From Photobacterium gaetbulicola Gung47 (GTDB taxonomy: Bacteria > Pseudomonadota > Gammaproteobacteria > Enterobacterales > Vibrionaceae): 64,000 bases of DNA. A program made the translations under genes and the position numbers. The stretch spans positions 1,736,001-1,800,000 of the forward strand of contig CP005974.1 in NCBI GenBank assembly GCA_000940995.1. Reading direction: 5' to 3'. Of this stretch, positions 1-8,075 are shown in pieces. Each line of letters begins with the position of its first letter. Position 1 is the first letter of the stretch. The notes below the pieces were generated by a model, which was not told the origin of the DNA, made no database searches, and saw only the letters and a list, made by a program, of their open reading frames with translations.

Positions 1-102
1 TATCTTGGCAAATTCATCCTTTTTTTGATCCGAGGCTTGTTCGGTTTCCTCGGCAAAAGACAAGAGGGAGAAGAAGAGGGCGAAGATAACTAGCCAGCGC
101 AT
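1..102 (-). CDS. Secreted protein of unknown function, N-terminus only
   Basis: An ATG on the minus strand at 102 opens a frame that stays open to the window edge, giving 34 residues. A GGAG ribosome site lies about 8 bases upstream. The product begins MRWLVIFALFFSLLSFA and then turns hydrophilic and charged, which is a classic signal peptide with cleavage near residue 17-18. The rest of the gene lies outside the window, so no family can be assigned. It lies downstream of pstB on the same strand, but a terminator hairpin at 206-232 separates the two, so it probably has its own promoter. Confidence 0.6.
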   Translation of the reverse strand, partial: MRWLVIFALFFSLLSFAEETEQASDQKKDEFAKI

Positions 103-205
103 GAATCGGACTCCGAGCGATACCTAAGTATCAATAAACATAGAAATCCATTGCGTTGGTGCTGGCTTAATTTCAGGAAAGGAAGGAAGAAAAATGTTGA
201 CTGAG

Positions 206-232
206 AAAAAAAGGCCCCCTACTTGAGGGGGC
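206..232 (-). terminator. Rho-independent terminator after pstB
   Basis: A perfect 7-bp stem (GCCCCCT/AGGGGGC) with a 5-base loop is followed on the minus strand by a run of seven T. It lies 70 bases past the pstB stop and closes the pst operon. Confidence 0.8.
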
Positions 233-301
233 AATATTTACCATCGCTATTATTATTCGTCAAAATTCTGCATACGATTTGAGGAAGCGAGCAAAAGGCT
301 A

Positions 302-1051
302 TTAACCGAAGTCACCGTTTACATAACCGCGGGTACGGTCATCAGCTGGTTGGTTGAACAGCACGTCTGTTGAGTCGTGTTCGACCAGCTCACCCATCAG
401 GAAGAAGGCCGTGCGGTCAGAGATACGGCGGGCCTGCTGCATCGAGTGGGTAACGATAACGATGGTGAAGTCTTTCTTCAGCGATTCCATCAAATCTTCA
501 ATTTTCTTGGTCGCAATAGGGTCAAGTGCTGATGTTGGTTCGTCCATCAGGATCACTTCTGGTTCCATTGCGATGGTACGGGCAATACACAGACGCTGCT
601 GCTGACCACCCGACAGGCCGAATGCGTGTGATTTCAAACGGTCTTTCACTTCATCCCACAGGGCAGCACCACGTAGCGAGCGCTCGACCACTTCATCGAG
701 GATCTTCTTGTCTTTAACACCCTGGGCACGAAGGCCGTAGGCAATGTTCTCGTAGATGCTCATTGGAAACGGGTTCGGTTTCTGGAATACCATACCGACT
801 TTAATGCGAAGCTGAGCTACGTCGATGTTGCCGTAAACATCTTCACCATCCATAGTCAGCTTGCCGTCGATTTTCACGCCTTCGATCAGGTCGTTCATAC
901 GGTTAAGGCAGCGCAGCAGTGTCGATTTACCGCAGCCCGACGGACCGATTAGTGCGGTAACCTTGCGGTTAGGAATTGGCAGGTTGATTTTCTTCAGTGC
1001 CTGGTTCTCGCCGTAGTAAAGGTCTAGATTTTCAATATTAAATTTGTTCAT
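302..1051 (-). CDS. pstB: Phosphate ABC transporter ATP-binding protein PstB
   Basis: PstB is the ATPase that powers high-affinity phosphate import through PstC/PstA. The 249-residue product is normal length and starts MNKFNIENLDLYYG. It has a Walker A motif GPSGCGKST, the ABC signature LSGGQQQR, a Walker B ending ILMDEP and the switch histidine in IVIVTHS. The ATG at 1051 is preferred because a GAGGAAGAG ribosome site sits just upstream; an in-frame TTG five codons earlier lacks this support. It is the last gene of pstSCAB, 18 bases after pstA. No phoU follows in this window, so phoU, if present, is elsewhere. Confidence 0.97.
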   Translation of the reverse strand: MNKFNIENLDLYYGENQALKKINLPIPNRKVTALIGPSGCGKSTLLRCLNRMNDLIEGVKIDGKLTMDGEDVYGNIDVAQLRIKVGMVFQKPNPFPMSIYENIAYGLRAQGVKDKKILDEVVERSLRGAALWDEVKDRLKSHAFGLSGGQQQRLCIARTIAMEPEVILMDEPTSALDPIATKKIEDLMESLKKDFTIVIVTHSMQQARRISDRTAFFLMGELVEHDSTDVLFNQPADDRTRGYVNGDFG

Positions 1052-1069
1052 GGTTCTCTTCCTCAAAAA

Positions 1070-1936
1070 TTAGTAAGTCGCAGTATTGAATCGGCTAGCG
1101 ATGAGCTTCGTTAGCAAGTTAATAACAAGAACAACAATGATTAGAATGGTGGCGGTTGCGTATGCCTGGTTCCATTCGTGAATTGTGTATAGCTCCTGCG
1201 TTAGTTTGTACAGGTGAACGGTTAGCGTACGGCCAGAGTCGAACATGCTCTCTGGGATACGGGCAACCATACCTGCTGTCATGAAGACCGGTGCGGATTC
1301 ACCGATAACACGACCTACACTGAGGATGATGGAGGTAACAATACCTGGCATAGCGCTTGGTAGGATTAGTCTCCAGATGGTGTAAATCTTTGATGCACCC
1401 AGACCATATGAACCTTCACGGTAAGTCTGAGGAACAGCCATTAGTGCTTCTTCCGTTGTGCGGATAATAACAGGGAGGATCAGGATACTCAGGGTCAGGG
1501 CACCTGACAGGATAGAGTAACCAAAGCCCATTACGACAACGAAGAATGTCATACCGAACAGACCGTAGATAATCGACGGAATACCGGCCAGTGATTCAGT
1601 ACAGAAACGGATCACTTTAACTAGCTTACTACCCACTTTTGCATATTCTGTCAGGTAGATAGCAGTCATGATACCCAGTGGCGCAGCCACACCGATTGAA
1701 GCGGCAACCATGTATAGGGTTGATACGATCATTGGCCAGATCCCTGACTCTTGACCGATGGTGGTGTAGTTGTTGGTGATGAACGACCAGTCTACATAAG
1801 ACAGGCCATTGCTTAGGATGTACCAAACTACCCACACTAGGAAGCCTACAGTGATAGAGGCTGCCGACCAGATAAGCGCCAGAGAAATTTTGTCTTTCAT
1901 CTGCTGCTTTTGTGTATTTGTACCTTTAAGAGCCAT
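1070..1936 (-). CDS. pstA: Phosphate ABC transporter permease PstA
   Basis: This inner-membrane permease forms the phosphate channel with PstC. The 288-residue product has about six hydrophobic segments and the binding-protein-dependent permease loop (EALMAVPQTYREGSYGLGAS), where PstB docks. The N-terminus is short and hydrophilic, followed by the first membrane helix near residues 15-40. The gene starts 5 bases after pstC ends, so the two are almost certainly co-transcribed and translationally coupled. Confidence 0.96.
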   Translation of the reverse strand: MALKGTNTQKQQMKDKISLALIWSAASITVGFLVWVVWYILSNGLSYVDWSFITNNYTTIGQESGIWPMIVSTLYMVAASIGVAAPLGIMTAIYLTEYAKVGSKLVKVIRFCTESLAGIPSIIYGLFGMTFFVVVMGFGYSILSGALTLSILILPVIIRTTEEALMAVPQTYREGSYGLGASKIYTIWRLILPSAMPGIVTSIILSVGRVIGESAPVFMTAGMVARIPESMFDSGRTLTVHLYKLTQELYTIHEWNQAYATATILIIVVLVINLLTKLIASRFNTATY

Positions 1937-1941
1937 TGTGA

Positions 1942-2853
1942 TTACCTCGCACGCTCACGGTTCAGATAAAGAAGCGCACCGTTCAGTACCATGATGAAGA
2001 CCAGAAGAACGATACCCGTTGCGTAAAGTGCACTTGCGTGCAAGCCAGTTGCGTATGACATTTCAATCGCAATGTTGGCCGTCAGGGTACGGGCCGAATC
2101 CAACAGACCTTGTGGCATTGCCGGAGAGTTACCCATAACCATGATAATCGCCATGGTTTCACCCAGAGCACGAGCAACACCCAGGATAACGCCGGTCATG
2201 ATGCCTGAGCGGGCAGCTGGTACAAGCAGCTTAAAGATAGTGAACATTTGCGAGGCCCCCAGAGCGTACGAACCTTCTTTGTAAGTACGGGGTACAGCGC
2301 GAATTGATGTTTCAGATACTGTGATAACCGTTGGCAGGATCATCACCGCAAGCACGATGATACCGGCCAAGATGGTGTTACCCGCAGGTACGGCGAAGAC
2401 ATCTTGAATCAGGGGGACGATGATAACCAAGCCGAAGAAACCGTATACAACAGACGGGATACCTGCCAGTAGTTCAATCATCGGACGGATTGTATTGGCA
2501 AGGCGCTTAGGAGCAACCTCGGCAATGAAAATCGCCGTCAGTACGCCGATTGGCACACCCAGAACAACCGCACCTGCAGTAGAGACTACAGACGCCACGA
2601 TCATCGGAGCGATACCGTAAAGCGCTGGTGGAAGCCAGTTGGTGCCGAATACGATAGAACCCACACCGGCTTGGGCAAAGGCATCGTAGCCTTCGCGGAA
2701 AATAAAGTAGCCAATTAAGATTAGCGAGAGAATGCCAAGTGCGGCACTCGATAAAAATAGGTATTTAAAAAACAGTTCGCGCCAGTCGACTTTATCTTTA
2801 GCTTTCAGCGATGAGCCTTTGGCTGAACTTTCAATGTTATTTGCGATGGTCAT
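1942..2853 (-). CDS. pstC: Phosphate ABC transporter permease PstC
   Basis: PstC is the partner permease of PstA. The chosen ATG at 2853 gives 303 residues starting MTIANNIESSAKGSS and has a CTGGAG ribosome site; an upstream in-frame alternative would add 24 residues of untypical sequence that run into the intergenic stem-loop. The protein has about six membrane helices and the permease loop TSIRAVPRTYKEGSYALGAS, nearly the same as that of PstA. It lies 102 bases after pstS, with a stable hairpin in between. Confidence 0.95.
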   Translation of the reverse strand: MTIANNIESSAKGSSLKAKDKVDWRELFFKYLFLSSAALGILSLILIGYFIFREGYDAFAQAGVGSIVFGTNWLPPALYGIAPMIVASVVSTAGAVVLGVPIGVLTAIFIAEVAPKRLANTIRPMIELLAGIPSVVYGFFGLVIIVPLIQDVFAVPAGNTILAGIIVLAVMILPTVITVSETSIRAVPRTYKEGSYALGASQMFTIFKLLVPAARSGIMTGVILGVARALGETMAIIMVMGNSPAMPQGLLDSARTLTANIAIEMSYATGLHASALYATGIVLLVFIMVLNGALLYLNRERAR

Positions 2854-2911
2854 ATTTTTACTCCAGATATTGGCTAAACAAGGTTTATCCGAATACCGAG
2901 GAATCAACAAA

Positions 2912-2939
2912 CCGGCCACCACCATCAGATGATGACCGG
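2912..2939 (-). other. Intercistronic stem-loop between pstS and pstC
   Basis: On the minus-strand transcript positions 2939-2928 pair with 2923-2912 as a continuous 12-bp stem closed by a UGAU loop. Three or four of the pairs are G-U, so the stem is complete only in the pst mRNA and carries C-A mismatches on the opposite strand. There is no T run after it. By analogy with stems after other periplasmic binding-protein genes, it may protect the pstS message and reduce pstC expression; this is inference. Confidence 0.6.
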
Positions 2940-2955
2940 AAAATAAAACGTTTAC

Positions 2956-3774
2956 TTAGTTAACAGCGATGTAGCCTTTGTCAGCAACAATCTTCTGGCC
3001 TTCAGCACTCTTAATCCACTTAAGGAACTCAAGTGCTTCTGCAGATGGGCGGCCTTCTTTGTAAAGTACTAGGAATGGACGCTGTACACCGTACTCACCC
3101 GCTTGGATAGCTTCAACTGATGGCTTGTGGTTGTCGATTGATAGCGGTTTAACAGAACCATCAACAGAACCTAGAGAGATGTAGCCAATAGCGAATGGGT
3201 TGTTAGCAACGATAGTTTTTAGCTGGCCGTTGCCGCTTGCTACTTGTGCACGCTGAGAGATAGCTGATACTGAAATATCGTTGACTTTCATTTTCAGGTT
3301 CATGATGTCTTCGAAAGCACCACGGGTACCAGATGCGGTGTCACGAGTTGCAACAACGATTGGCTTGTCTTCACCACCAACTTCTTTCCAGTTGGTGATT
3401 TCGCCTTTGTAGATTTTGGTCACTTCTTCTTTAGAAAGGTTAGATACTGGGTTGCTTGTGTGTGCAACGACCGCGATACCGTCACGAGCGATAACAACTT
3501 CTTTGATGTTGTCTGCTTTCTCAGAATCTTTCAGATCGCGAGAGCTCATACCTAGATCAGAAGAACCATCGTGGGCAGCACGAACGCCGGCAGATGAACC
3601 TGGGCCCTGAACCTCGATAGTGACATCATGAGATTGTGCGTAGGTCTCACCTAGAACTTCCATGATAGGTGTAACAGAGTTCGAGCCTACAACAGAAACA
3701 GTTTCAGTTGCGATTGCTGGGTTGATAACCATTGAACCTGCTAGGGCTAGTGCACCAATAACCTTTGTTTTCAT
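2956..3774 (-). CDS. pstS: Periplasmic phosphate-binding protein PstS
   Basis: PstS captures phosphate in the periplasm and hands it to PstCA. The 272-residue product has a signal peptide (MKTKVIGALALAGSMVINPA, cleaved after the following IA) and phosphate-binding loops recognisable as GSNSVTP, GPGSSAGVRAA and ATRDTASGTRGAFED. The length matches the short PstS family (PBP superclass IV, 'phosphate ABC transporter substrate-binding protein' of vibrios) rather than the 340-residue E. coli type. It is the first gene of the operon, with a Pho-box candidate about 75 bases upstream. Confidence 0.95.
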   Translation of the reverse strand: MKTKVIGALALAGSMVINPAIATETVSVVGSNSVTPIMEVLGETYAQSHDVTIEVQGPGSSAGVRAAHDGSSDLGMSSRDLKDSEKADNIKEVVIARDGIAVVAHTSNPVSNLSKEEVTKIYKGEITNWKEVGGEDKPIVVATRDTASGTRGAFEDIMNLKMKVNDISVSAISQRAQVASGNGQLKTIVANNPFAIGYISLGSVDGSVKPLSIDNHKPSVEAIQAGEYGVQRPFLVLYKEGRPSAEALEFLKWIKSAEGQKIVADKGYIAVN

Positions 3775-3847
3775 TTTCCTAATCCTTAAAAAGCTGGCCT
3801 TATTGCCAATAGGTTTGAATGAACGAGGCCAAGATTAGGGAAGAAGT

Positions 3848-3865
3848 ATGACAGTATTGTTTCAG
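3848..3865 (-). promoter_or_regulatory. Candidate Pho box for pstSCAB
   Basis: On the minus strand the sequence reads CTGAAAC, four bases, CTGTCAT, with a further GTGTTCA half-repeat one turn upstream. The second repeat is a perfect PhoB heptamer and the 11-base period is the one PhoB uses. A weak -10 candidate (TAATCT) follows ten bases later. PhoB control of pstS is established in enteric bacteria; binding here is inferred. Confidence 0.55.
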
Positions 3866-4262
3866 TACTTTGAACACTCTATGACGCTGTTCATAAATGT
3901 TTAATACCTGTCCAATTTGATCTCTGTTCCAGTTATTGCTGCAACCTGTATGGGGGAATACAAGTAATTTACCCACTAATCAGACAGATAGTATGGCCAT
4001 GATATGGCGGGGGGATGAGAGTGGCCGCGATGGAGCAGGCTGAAATTGGCGCCGAAATCCACCTGGTTTTACCACTGTAAAAAGACCTGTCGAAGTTACC
4101 CTTTTTTTTCTGATTATCGCCTTTTTGCTTCATCAGCTGTTGCTGTTATGCCCAATTGGACAAAGTTTGCGCGCTGTAACTGGGGGGGATTGGCCAGATG
4201 AAATCAATCTTTGATGTTGGCTCTGATACAATTACCCCCACTCCAAGTTCAATAAAAGCATC
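3866..4262. other. Intergenic region between pstS and lysR; no gene seen
   Basis: About 400 bases separate the divergent pstS and lysR genes. Apart from the Pho-box flank I see no convincing reading frame, RNA gene or terminator. The stretch holds a T8 run near 4104. It should contain the lysR promoter, but no good -35/-10 pair stood out. Confidence 0.4.
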
Positions 4263-5183
4263 ATGATGATTAAAAAAGCCCAACAGATGGTGGTATTTAA
4301 TGCTCTGACCCATCAGCGCAGCTTTACTAAAGCCGCACAACTGCTCGATATATCCCGCACCCAGGTCAGTAAGCAGGTCCAGCAACTGGAGCAAAGGCTC
4401 GGGGTACAGTTGGTGCAGCGCACGACCCGTTCATTTGCCTTGACCGAAGCGGGTGAGCGCTTTGCAGTGCACTGTGCCAATATTGTGGCTGAAATAAACG
4501 AAGCGGAAAGCGAGCTTGTTCAGAGCAGTGATAGCATGCAGGGGATTTTGCGGGTTGGCAGCGCCCAATCATTCGCCCGCCATCACATTGCGCCATACCT
4601 GGCGGCTTTTCATCAGCAATACCCTCAGTTAGATGTTGAGATGAGCTTATTTGATCACAAGGTTGATCTTATCGCCGAGCAGCTGGATTTGTGGATCGGC
4701 ATGACGGATTCGCCCCCGGAAGGGTTCGTGGCACGGCATTTGGCCGATTGTCATTTCGTCCTCGCCGCCAGCCCTGACTATCTGGCCCGACGTGGTGTGC
4801 CTTATCGACCTGAAGATTTGGCGAGCCATAACTGTATTACTTATTACAGCCGGGAGCGCAAAGATAATATTTGGAGTTTCGAGCAAGGCGGCGAGCAGCA
4901 AAATATCAAGGTATCGGGAAATTACCGGGTCGATTCGGCGGATGCGATCCTTGATGCGACCTTGTCAGGCCATGGGGTGGGGTACTTGGCAACCTACCTA
5001 TTGGATAAGGAGTTTCAGGAAGGGCGGCTGGTCCGTTTACTGCCTGATTGGCAGCTCTCCCAATATATGCCGCTGTATGCTGTATATCCCCGTTATCAGT
5101 ACCTGCCAAAGAAGGTGCAGGCCTTCCTGGATTTTGTCAGGGGGAAAATTGGTGAGCCAGTGTACTGGGACAAGGTGCTTTAA
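4263..5183 (+). CDS. LysR-family transcriptional regulator
   Basis: The 306-residue product has an N-terminal winged helix-turn-helix (about residues 5-62; RSFTKAAQLLDISRTQVSKQ) and a LysR substrate-binding domain from about 90 to 295. The domain order and the GVQLVQRTTRSFALTEAGE stretch are typical of the AaeR/DsdC-like branch of the family. No strong ribosome site precedes the tandem ATGATG start. It is followed by nupC on the same strand after 250 bases with a separate promoter, so whether it controls nupC or a distant target cannot be read from the sequence. Confidence 0.9.
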   Translation: MMIKKAQQMVVFNALTHQRSFTKAAQLLDISRTQVSKQVQQLEQRLGVQLVQRTTRSFALTEAGERFAVHCANIVAEINEAESELVQSSDSMQGILRVGSAQSFARHHIAPYLAAFHQQYPQLDVEMSLFDHKVDLIAEQLDLWIGMTDSPPEGFVARHLADCHFVLAASPDYLARRGVPYRPEDLASHNCITYYSRERKDNIWSFEQGGEQQNIKVSGNYRVDSADAILDATLSGHGVGYLATYLLDKEFQEGRLVRLLPDWQLSQYMPLYAVYPRYQYLPKKVQAFLDFVRGKIGEPVYWDKVL

Positions 5184-5358
5184 TCATCAACCGGCCACCG
5201 AATACGGTATCGTTTTCGTCTGAATCGAGGAGAGAATTGTCAACTATAGTGACAATAGTATCCCGTATATGCACCAATCATGACTAAACAGCATGATTTG
5301 CCGTTTCTATAAGCAAAATCCAAGGCTGATGTGGCTAAAGTGTAAATATGTGTAACAA

Positions 5359-5394
5359 GTTGATCCTTGTCACAGTTTTAATTCTGAATAGAAT
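5359..5394 (+). promoter_or_regulatory. Candidate nupC promoter with overlapping CRP-like site
   Basis: TTGTCA (5367-5372) and TAGAAT (5389-5394) are spaced 16 bases apart, a good sigma-70 promoter. GTTGA-N6-TCACA (5359-5374) overlaps the -35 and matches the CRP core at 8 of 10 positions. E. coli nupC is under CRP/CytR control, which makes the site plausible, but binding is inferred. Confidence 0.45.
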
Positions 5395-5435
5395 GCCTCC
5401 GCAATCGTTTACTAACAAATTTGTGGAGTTTGGCC

Positions 5436-6653
5436 ATGAGCTATCTGGTCAGTGCACTAGGCGTGATGACGCTTTTTGCGGTTGCAGTTCTATTCTCTGA
5501 AAATCGTCGTGAAATCAACTGGCGTACCGTGGGTGGTGCCTTTGCCATTCAGCTAGTTTTTGCCGGCTTTATCTTATATGTCCCGGTAGGTCGCGAGATC
5601 CTCAACTCTGTGTCCTCGGCGGTTTCAGGAATTATCGATTACGGCCGTGTGGGCACTGAATTCCTGTTTGGCGAACTGGCTCAGTTCAAACTAGGCTTTA
5701 TTTTCGCGGTGAATGTCCTACCAACGATCGTTTTCTTCTCAGCGCTGATCTCGGTGCTGTACTACCTCGGCGTTATGGGCTTTATCATTCGCAGCATCGG
5801 TGGTTTGCTGCAGCGTATGCTGGGCACTAGCCGTACCGAATCGATGTCGGCGACCGCGAATATCTTTGTCGGCTCGGTAGAGGCACCTTTGGTTGTGCGT
5901 CCTTACCTAGCCAAGATGAGCCGCTCGGAACTGTTTGCCGTGATGGTAGGCGGCCTGGCCTCTGTGGCTGGCGGTACTTTGGTTGGCTATGCGGGCCTGG
6001 GTGTTGATATCAGCTACTTGATTGCTGCTAGCTTCATGTCTGCCCCAGCAGGTTTGATGATGGCAAAAATCTTGGTGCCTCAGACAGAAGTGATCAACGA
6101 TGACGACGCGGCCGATGAAGGCGGTGAAGACGAGCCAGTTAACATTATCGATGCGGCTACGCAGGGTGCATTGAGCGGCCTGCAAATTGTGATGGCCGTT
6201 GGTGCCAGCTTGTTGGCGATTATCAGCTTGATTGCGTTGATCAATGGCGGTCTGGCTCACGTGGGTGACTGGACGGGGATCGACAACCTGAGCCTTGAGT
6301 TGATTTTTGGTTACCTGTTCGCGCCAGTGGCATGGTTGATTGGTGTGCCTTGGTCAGAAGCCACGGTAGCAGCAAGCTTGATTGGTAAGAAGATTGCCGT
6401 TAACGAATTTGTTGCGTTTGCCGATCTGATTGCCGTGAAGGATCAGCTCAGTAGCCACTCGCAGGCTATCGTAACATTTGCCTTGTGCGGTTTTGCCAAC
6501 CTGACTTCTATTGCCATGCTGATGGGAGGCCTGGGTGGTGTTGTACCAAGCCGACGTCCTGATATTGCCCGCCTGGGGTTCAAGGCAATCTTTGCTGCAA
6601 CCTTAGCAAACCTGATGAGTGCAACAATCGCCGGCGTGTTCTTGTCTTTCTAA
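5436..6653 (+). CDS. nupC: Concentrative nucleoside transporter, NupC family
   Basis: This inner-membrane symporter imports nucleosides with sodium or protons. The 405-residue product has the CNT layout: N-terminal helices, an SMSATANIFVGSVEAPLVV stretch in the first re-entrant region, and a C-terminal core with GFANLTSIAMLMGGLGGVVP. Length and motifs match bacterial NupC. The ATG at 5436 has a TGGAG ribosome site 7 bases upstream; an earlier in-frame TTG does not. An acidic cytoplasmic stretch near residues 220-230 (NDDDAADEGGEDE) is the usual variable loop. A strong terminator follows, so it is transcribed alone. Confidence 0.93.
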   Translation: MSYLVSALGVMTLFAVAVLFSENRREINWRTVGGAFAIQLVFAGFILYVPVGREILNSVSSAVSGIIDYGRVGTEFLFGELAQFKLGFIFAVNVLPTIVFFSALISVLYYLGVMGFIIRSIGGLLQRMLGTSRTESMSATANIFVGSVEAPLVVRPYLAKMSRSELFAVMVGGLASVAGGTLVGYAGLGVDISYLIAASFMSAPAGLMMAKILVPQTEVINDDDAADEGGEDEPVNIIDAATQGALSGLQIVMAVGASLLAIISLIALINGGLAHVGDWTGIDNLSLELIFGYLFAPVAWLIGVPWSEATVAASLIGKKIAVNEFVAFADLIAVKDQLSSHSQAIVTFALCGFANLTSIAMLMGGLGGVVPSRRPDIARLGFKAIFAATLANLMSATIAGVFLSF

Positions 6654-6682
6654 TAACTAGCTAGGCAATCAGCATACAAAAG

Positions 6683-6709
6683 AAAACAGAGTGCAACGCA
6701 CTCTGTTTT
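6683..6709 (+). terminator. Terminator after nupC
   Basis: ACAGAGTGC and GCACTCTGT form a perfect 9-bp stem with an AAC loop, extended by A/T pairs and ending in TTTT. It lies 30 bases after the nupC stop and could work in both directions. Confidence 0.85.
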
Positions 6710-6835
6710 ATTATCAATAGTATGCTCTCGGGGAACATACGAACTGCAATGTAAGACCTAAGGACCATTTGAGTATAAGTGGGCAATCCGGTAGTGTCTG
6801 TCTCACTAGTGATATATGGACCCGATATAGGCGAT

Positions 6836-7114
6836 ATGATGAAATCAGACGTCGATAGGCTACTCAATCAACATTGCGAACTTATTCATTCGGAAGATAA
6901 GAAAGTGGTATCACACCGTCAACGCGAGGACGGTGATTGGATAATGCACTCCCTAATGCTTGAAGGGTATGATGTTCCATTTAAATTCAAGCGCAAGAAA
7001 AAGTACCAATCATTGACGGGGGCAAAGGTTAATCTGACCTATTATCCGGCTTCTGAGGTGGTGGCCGGATTGAGCTTTGAAGTGATGAAAGTGGTACGGA
7101 TCAAACGCGCCTGA
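6836..7114 (+). CDS. Small protein of unknown function
   Basis: I do not recognise this gene. The reading frame extends back to a GTG at 6779, but the tandem ATGATG at 6836 is the better start (92 residues). The product is basic and soluble, without signal peptide or membrane segment. It has a lysine-rich patch (KFKRKKK) near the middle and two predicted beta-rich stretches (AKVNLTYYP and FEVMKVVRIKR). It sits between the nupC terminator and the convergent GH16 gene, so it is probably its own transcription unit. Confidence 0.55.
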   Translation: MMKSDVDRLLNQHCELIHSEDKKVVSHRQREDGDWIMHSLMLEGYDVPFKFKRKKKYQSLTGAKVNLTYYPASEVVAGLSFEVMKVVRIKRA

Positions 7115-7133
7115 CGGGAATAAAGCAAAGCCA

Positions 7134-7931
7134 TTACTCGTTTCCTTGCGCGCATGTTGGGTCGGACACAAAGCGGAAGTTCTTGTACTCGGCCGTTACG
7201 GTAGTGGCAGGGTCTTGGCTGAATTCGCCAGCCCAGTTCGAAATCTGATGGCTGGTTGCCCATACATTGGCCATTATCCTAAGCCGGCTATCTGTTACTG
7301 AAGGGGTGGGATCATCGCCAGTGCTCTGTACGCTGTGGACTAGCTTGCCATCAACATACCAGTTGATGGCGTCTTTGGTCCATTTGATGCCGTAGCGGTG
7401 AAAATCTTGCGAGGCATCGAAATCCAAGTAGATAAGGTGTTCGTGGCTGCGGGCGTGGCTGTCATGGTTGGTCCAGTAGTTGACTTGCATGACACTGGTA
7501 TTGTGGCCCAAGAACTCGATATCGATTTCGTTGTGCTTGCCATTGCCATCTTCTGGCTTGTCATAAGGGCCGGCAAACAGGAAGAATGAGCTGATCACTC
7601 CAGGTTCCGCGATTGGTTTTATTTCCACTTCGTAGCAGCCATATCCATAAAAATCATGGCTTCTTAATTCACCAGATTGAAACTCAAACGCATCCTCGCC
7701 GTTGGGCGCGTGACTTAAGGTAATTGCCATGCCGTCTGCCGAATGAGAAATGGCTTCACCTTCCCAGCGGCTGTCAAACGGAAAACCATTGCACCAGCCA
7801 TCGGATTTCCACCAAAGCTCAGTATTGAGTGCGGTAAGGGGATCTGTTATTGAGTTACCAGCCAGCAAAAACGGCGACATTGTTAGCATATTGAATAAGC
7901 CTGCTGTATGGAGTAGAGATCGTAACGACAT
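7134..7931 (-). CDS. Secreted GH16 beta-glucanase, licheninase type
   Basis: This is a glycoside hydrolase family 16 protein of 265 residues. It has an N-terminal signal sequence (about residues 1-27) and the catalytic motif HNEIDIEFLG, with the nucleophile at E135, helper D137 and acid/base E139. The flanks (SGELRSHDFYGYGCYEVEIK, then VNYWTN and WYVDGKLVHS) resemble Bacillus licheninase and rhizobial ExoK, so a beta-1,3-1,4-glucan is the most likely substrate class. There is no anchor or carbohydrate-binding module, so it should be free in the periplasm or secreted. It lies downstream of a DUF3131 gene on the same strand and is probably the trimming enzyme for the polysaccharide made by the neighbouring operon. 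Substrate is inferred, not proven. Confidence 0.88.
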   Translation of the reverse strand: MSLRSLLHTAGLFNMLTMSPFLLAGNSITDPLTALNTELWWKSDGWCNGFPFDSRWEGEAISHSADGMAITLSHAPNGEDAFEFQSGELRSHDFYGYGCYEVEIKPIAEPGVISSFFLFAGPYDKPEDGNGKHNEIDIEFLGHNTSVMQVNYWTNHDSHARSHEHLIYLDFDASQDFHRYGIKWTKDAINWYVDGKLVHSVQSTGDDPTPSVTDSRLRIMANVWATSHQISNWAGEFSQDPATTVTAEYKNFRFVSDPTCAQGNE

Positions 7932-8041
7932 AAAGACTGATCCATGAGAAATAAAAGTGCCAGAACTAAATGTAGCAGGATTTTTTTGCTCTATAGCTGG
8001 AGGGCCGTCTTGGATTTGAGACGAAATTTAAAATTGTGCGA

Positions 8042-8075
8042 CAATGCCTTTAGCGGGCACTAAAGTACGGCATTG
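8042..8075 (-). other. Stem-loop at the 3' end of the DUF3131 gene
   Basis: CAATGCC (8042-8048) and GGCATTG (8069-8075) pair perfectly, and TTTAG/CTAAA pair inside them. On the minus strand the structure overlaps the stop codon of the gene at 8060 and is followed by a short TTTT only after eight bases. It may be a weak terminator or a processing site between the DUF3131 and GH16 genes. Confidence 0.4.
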
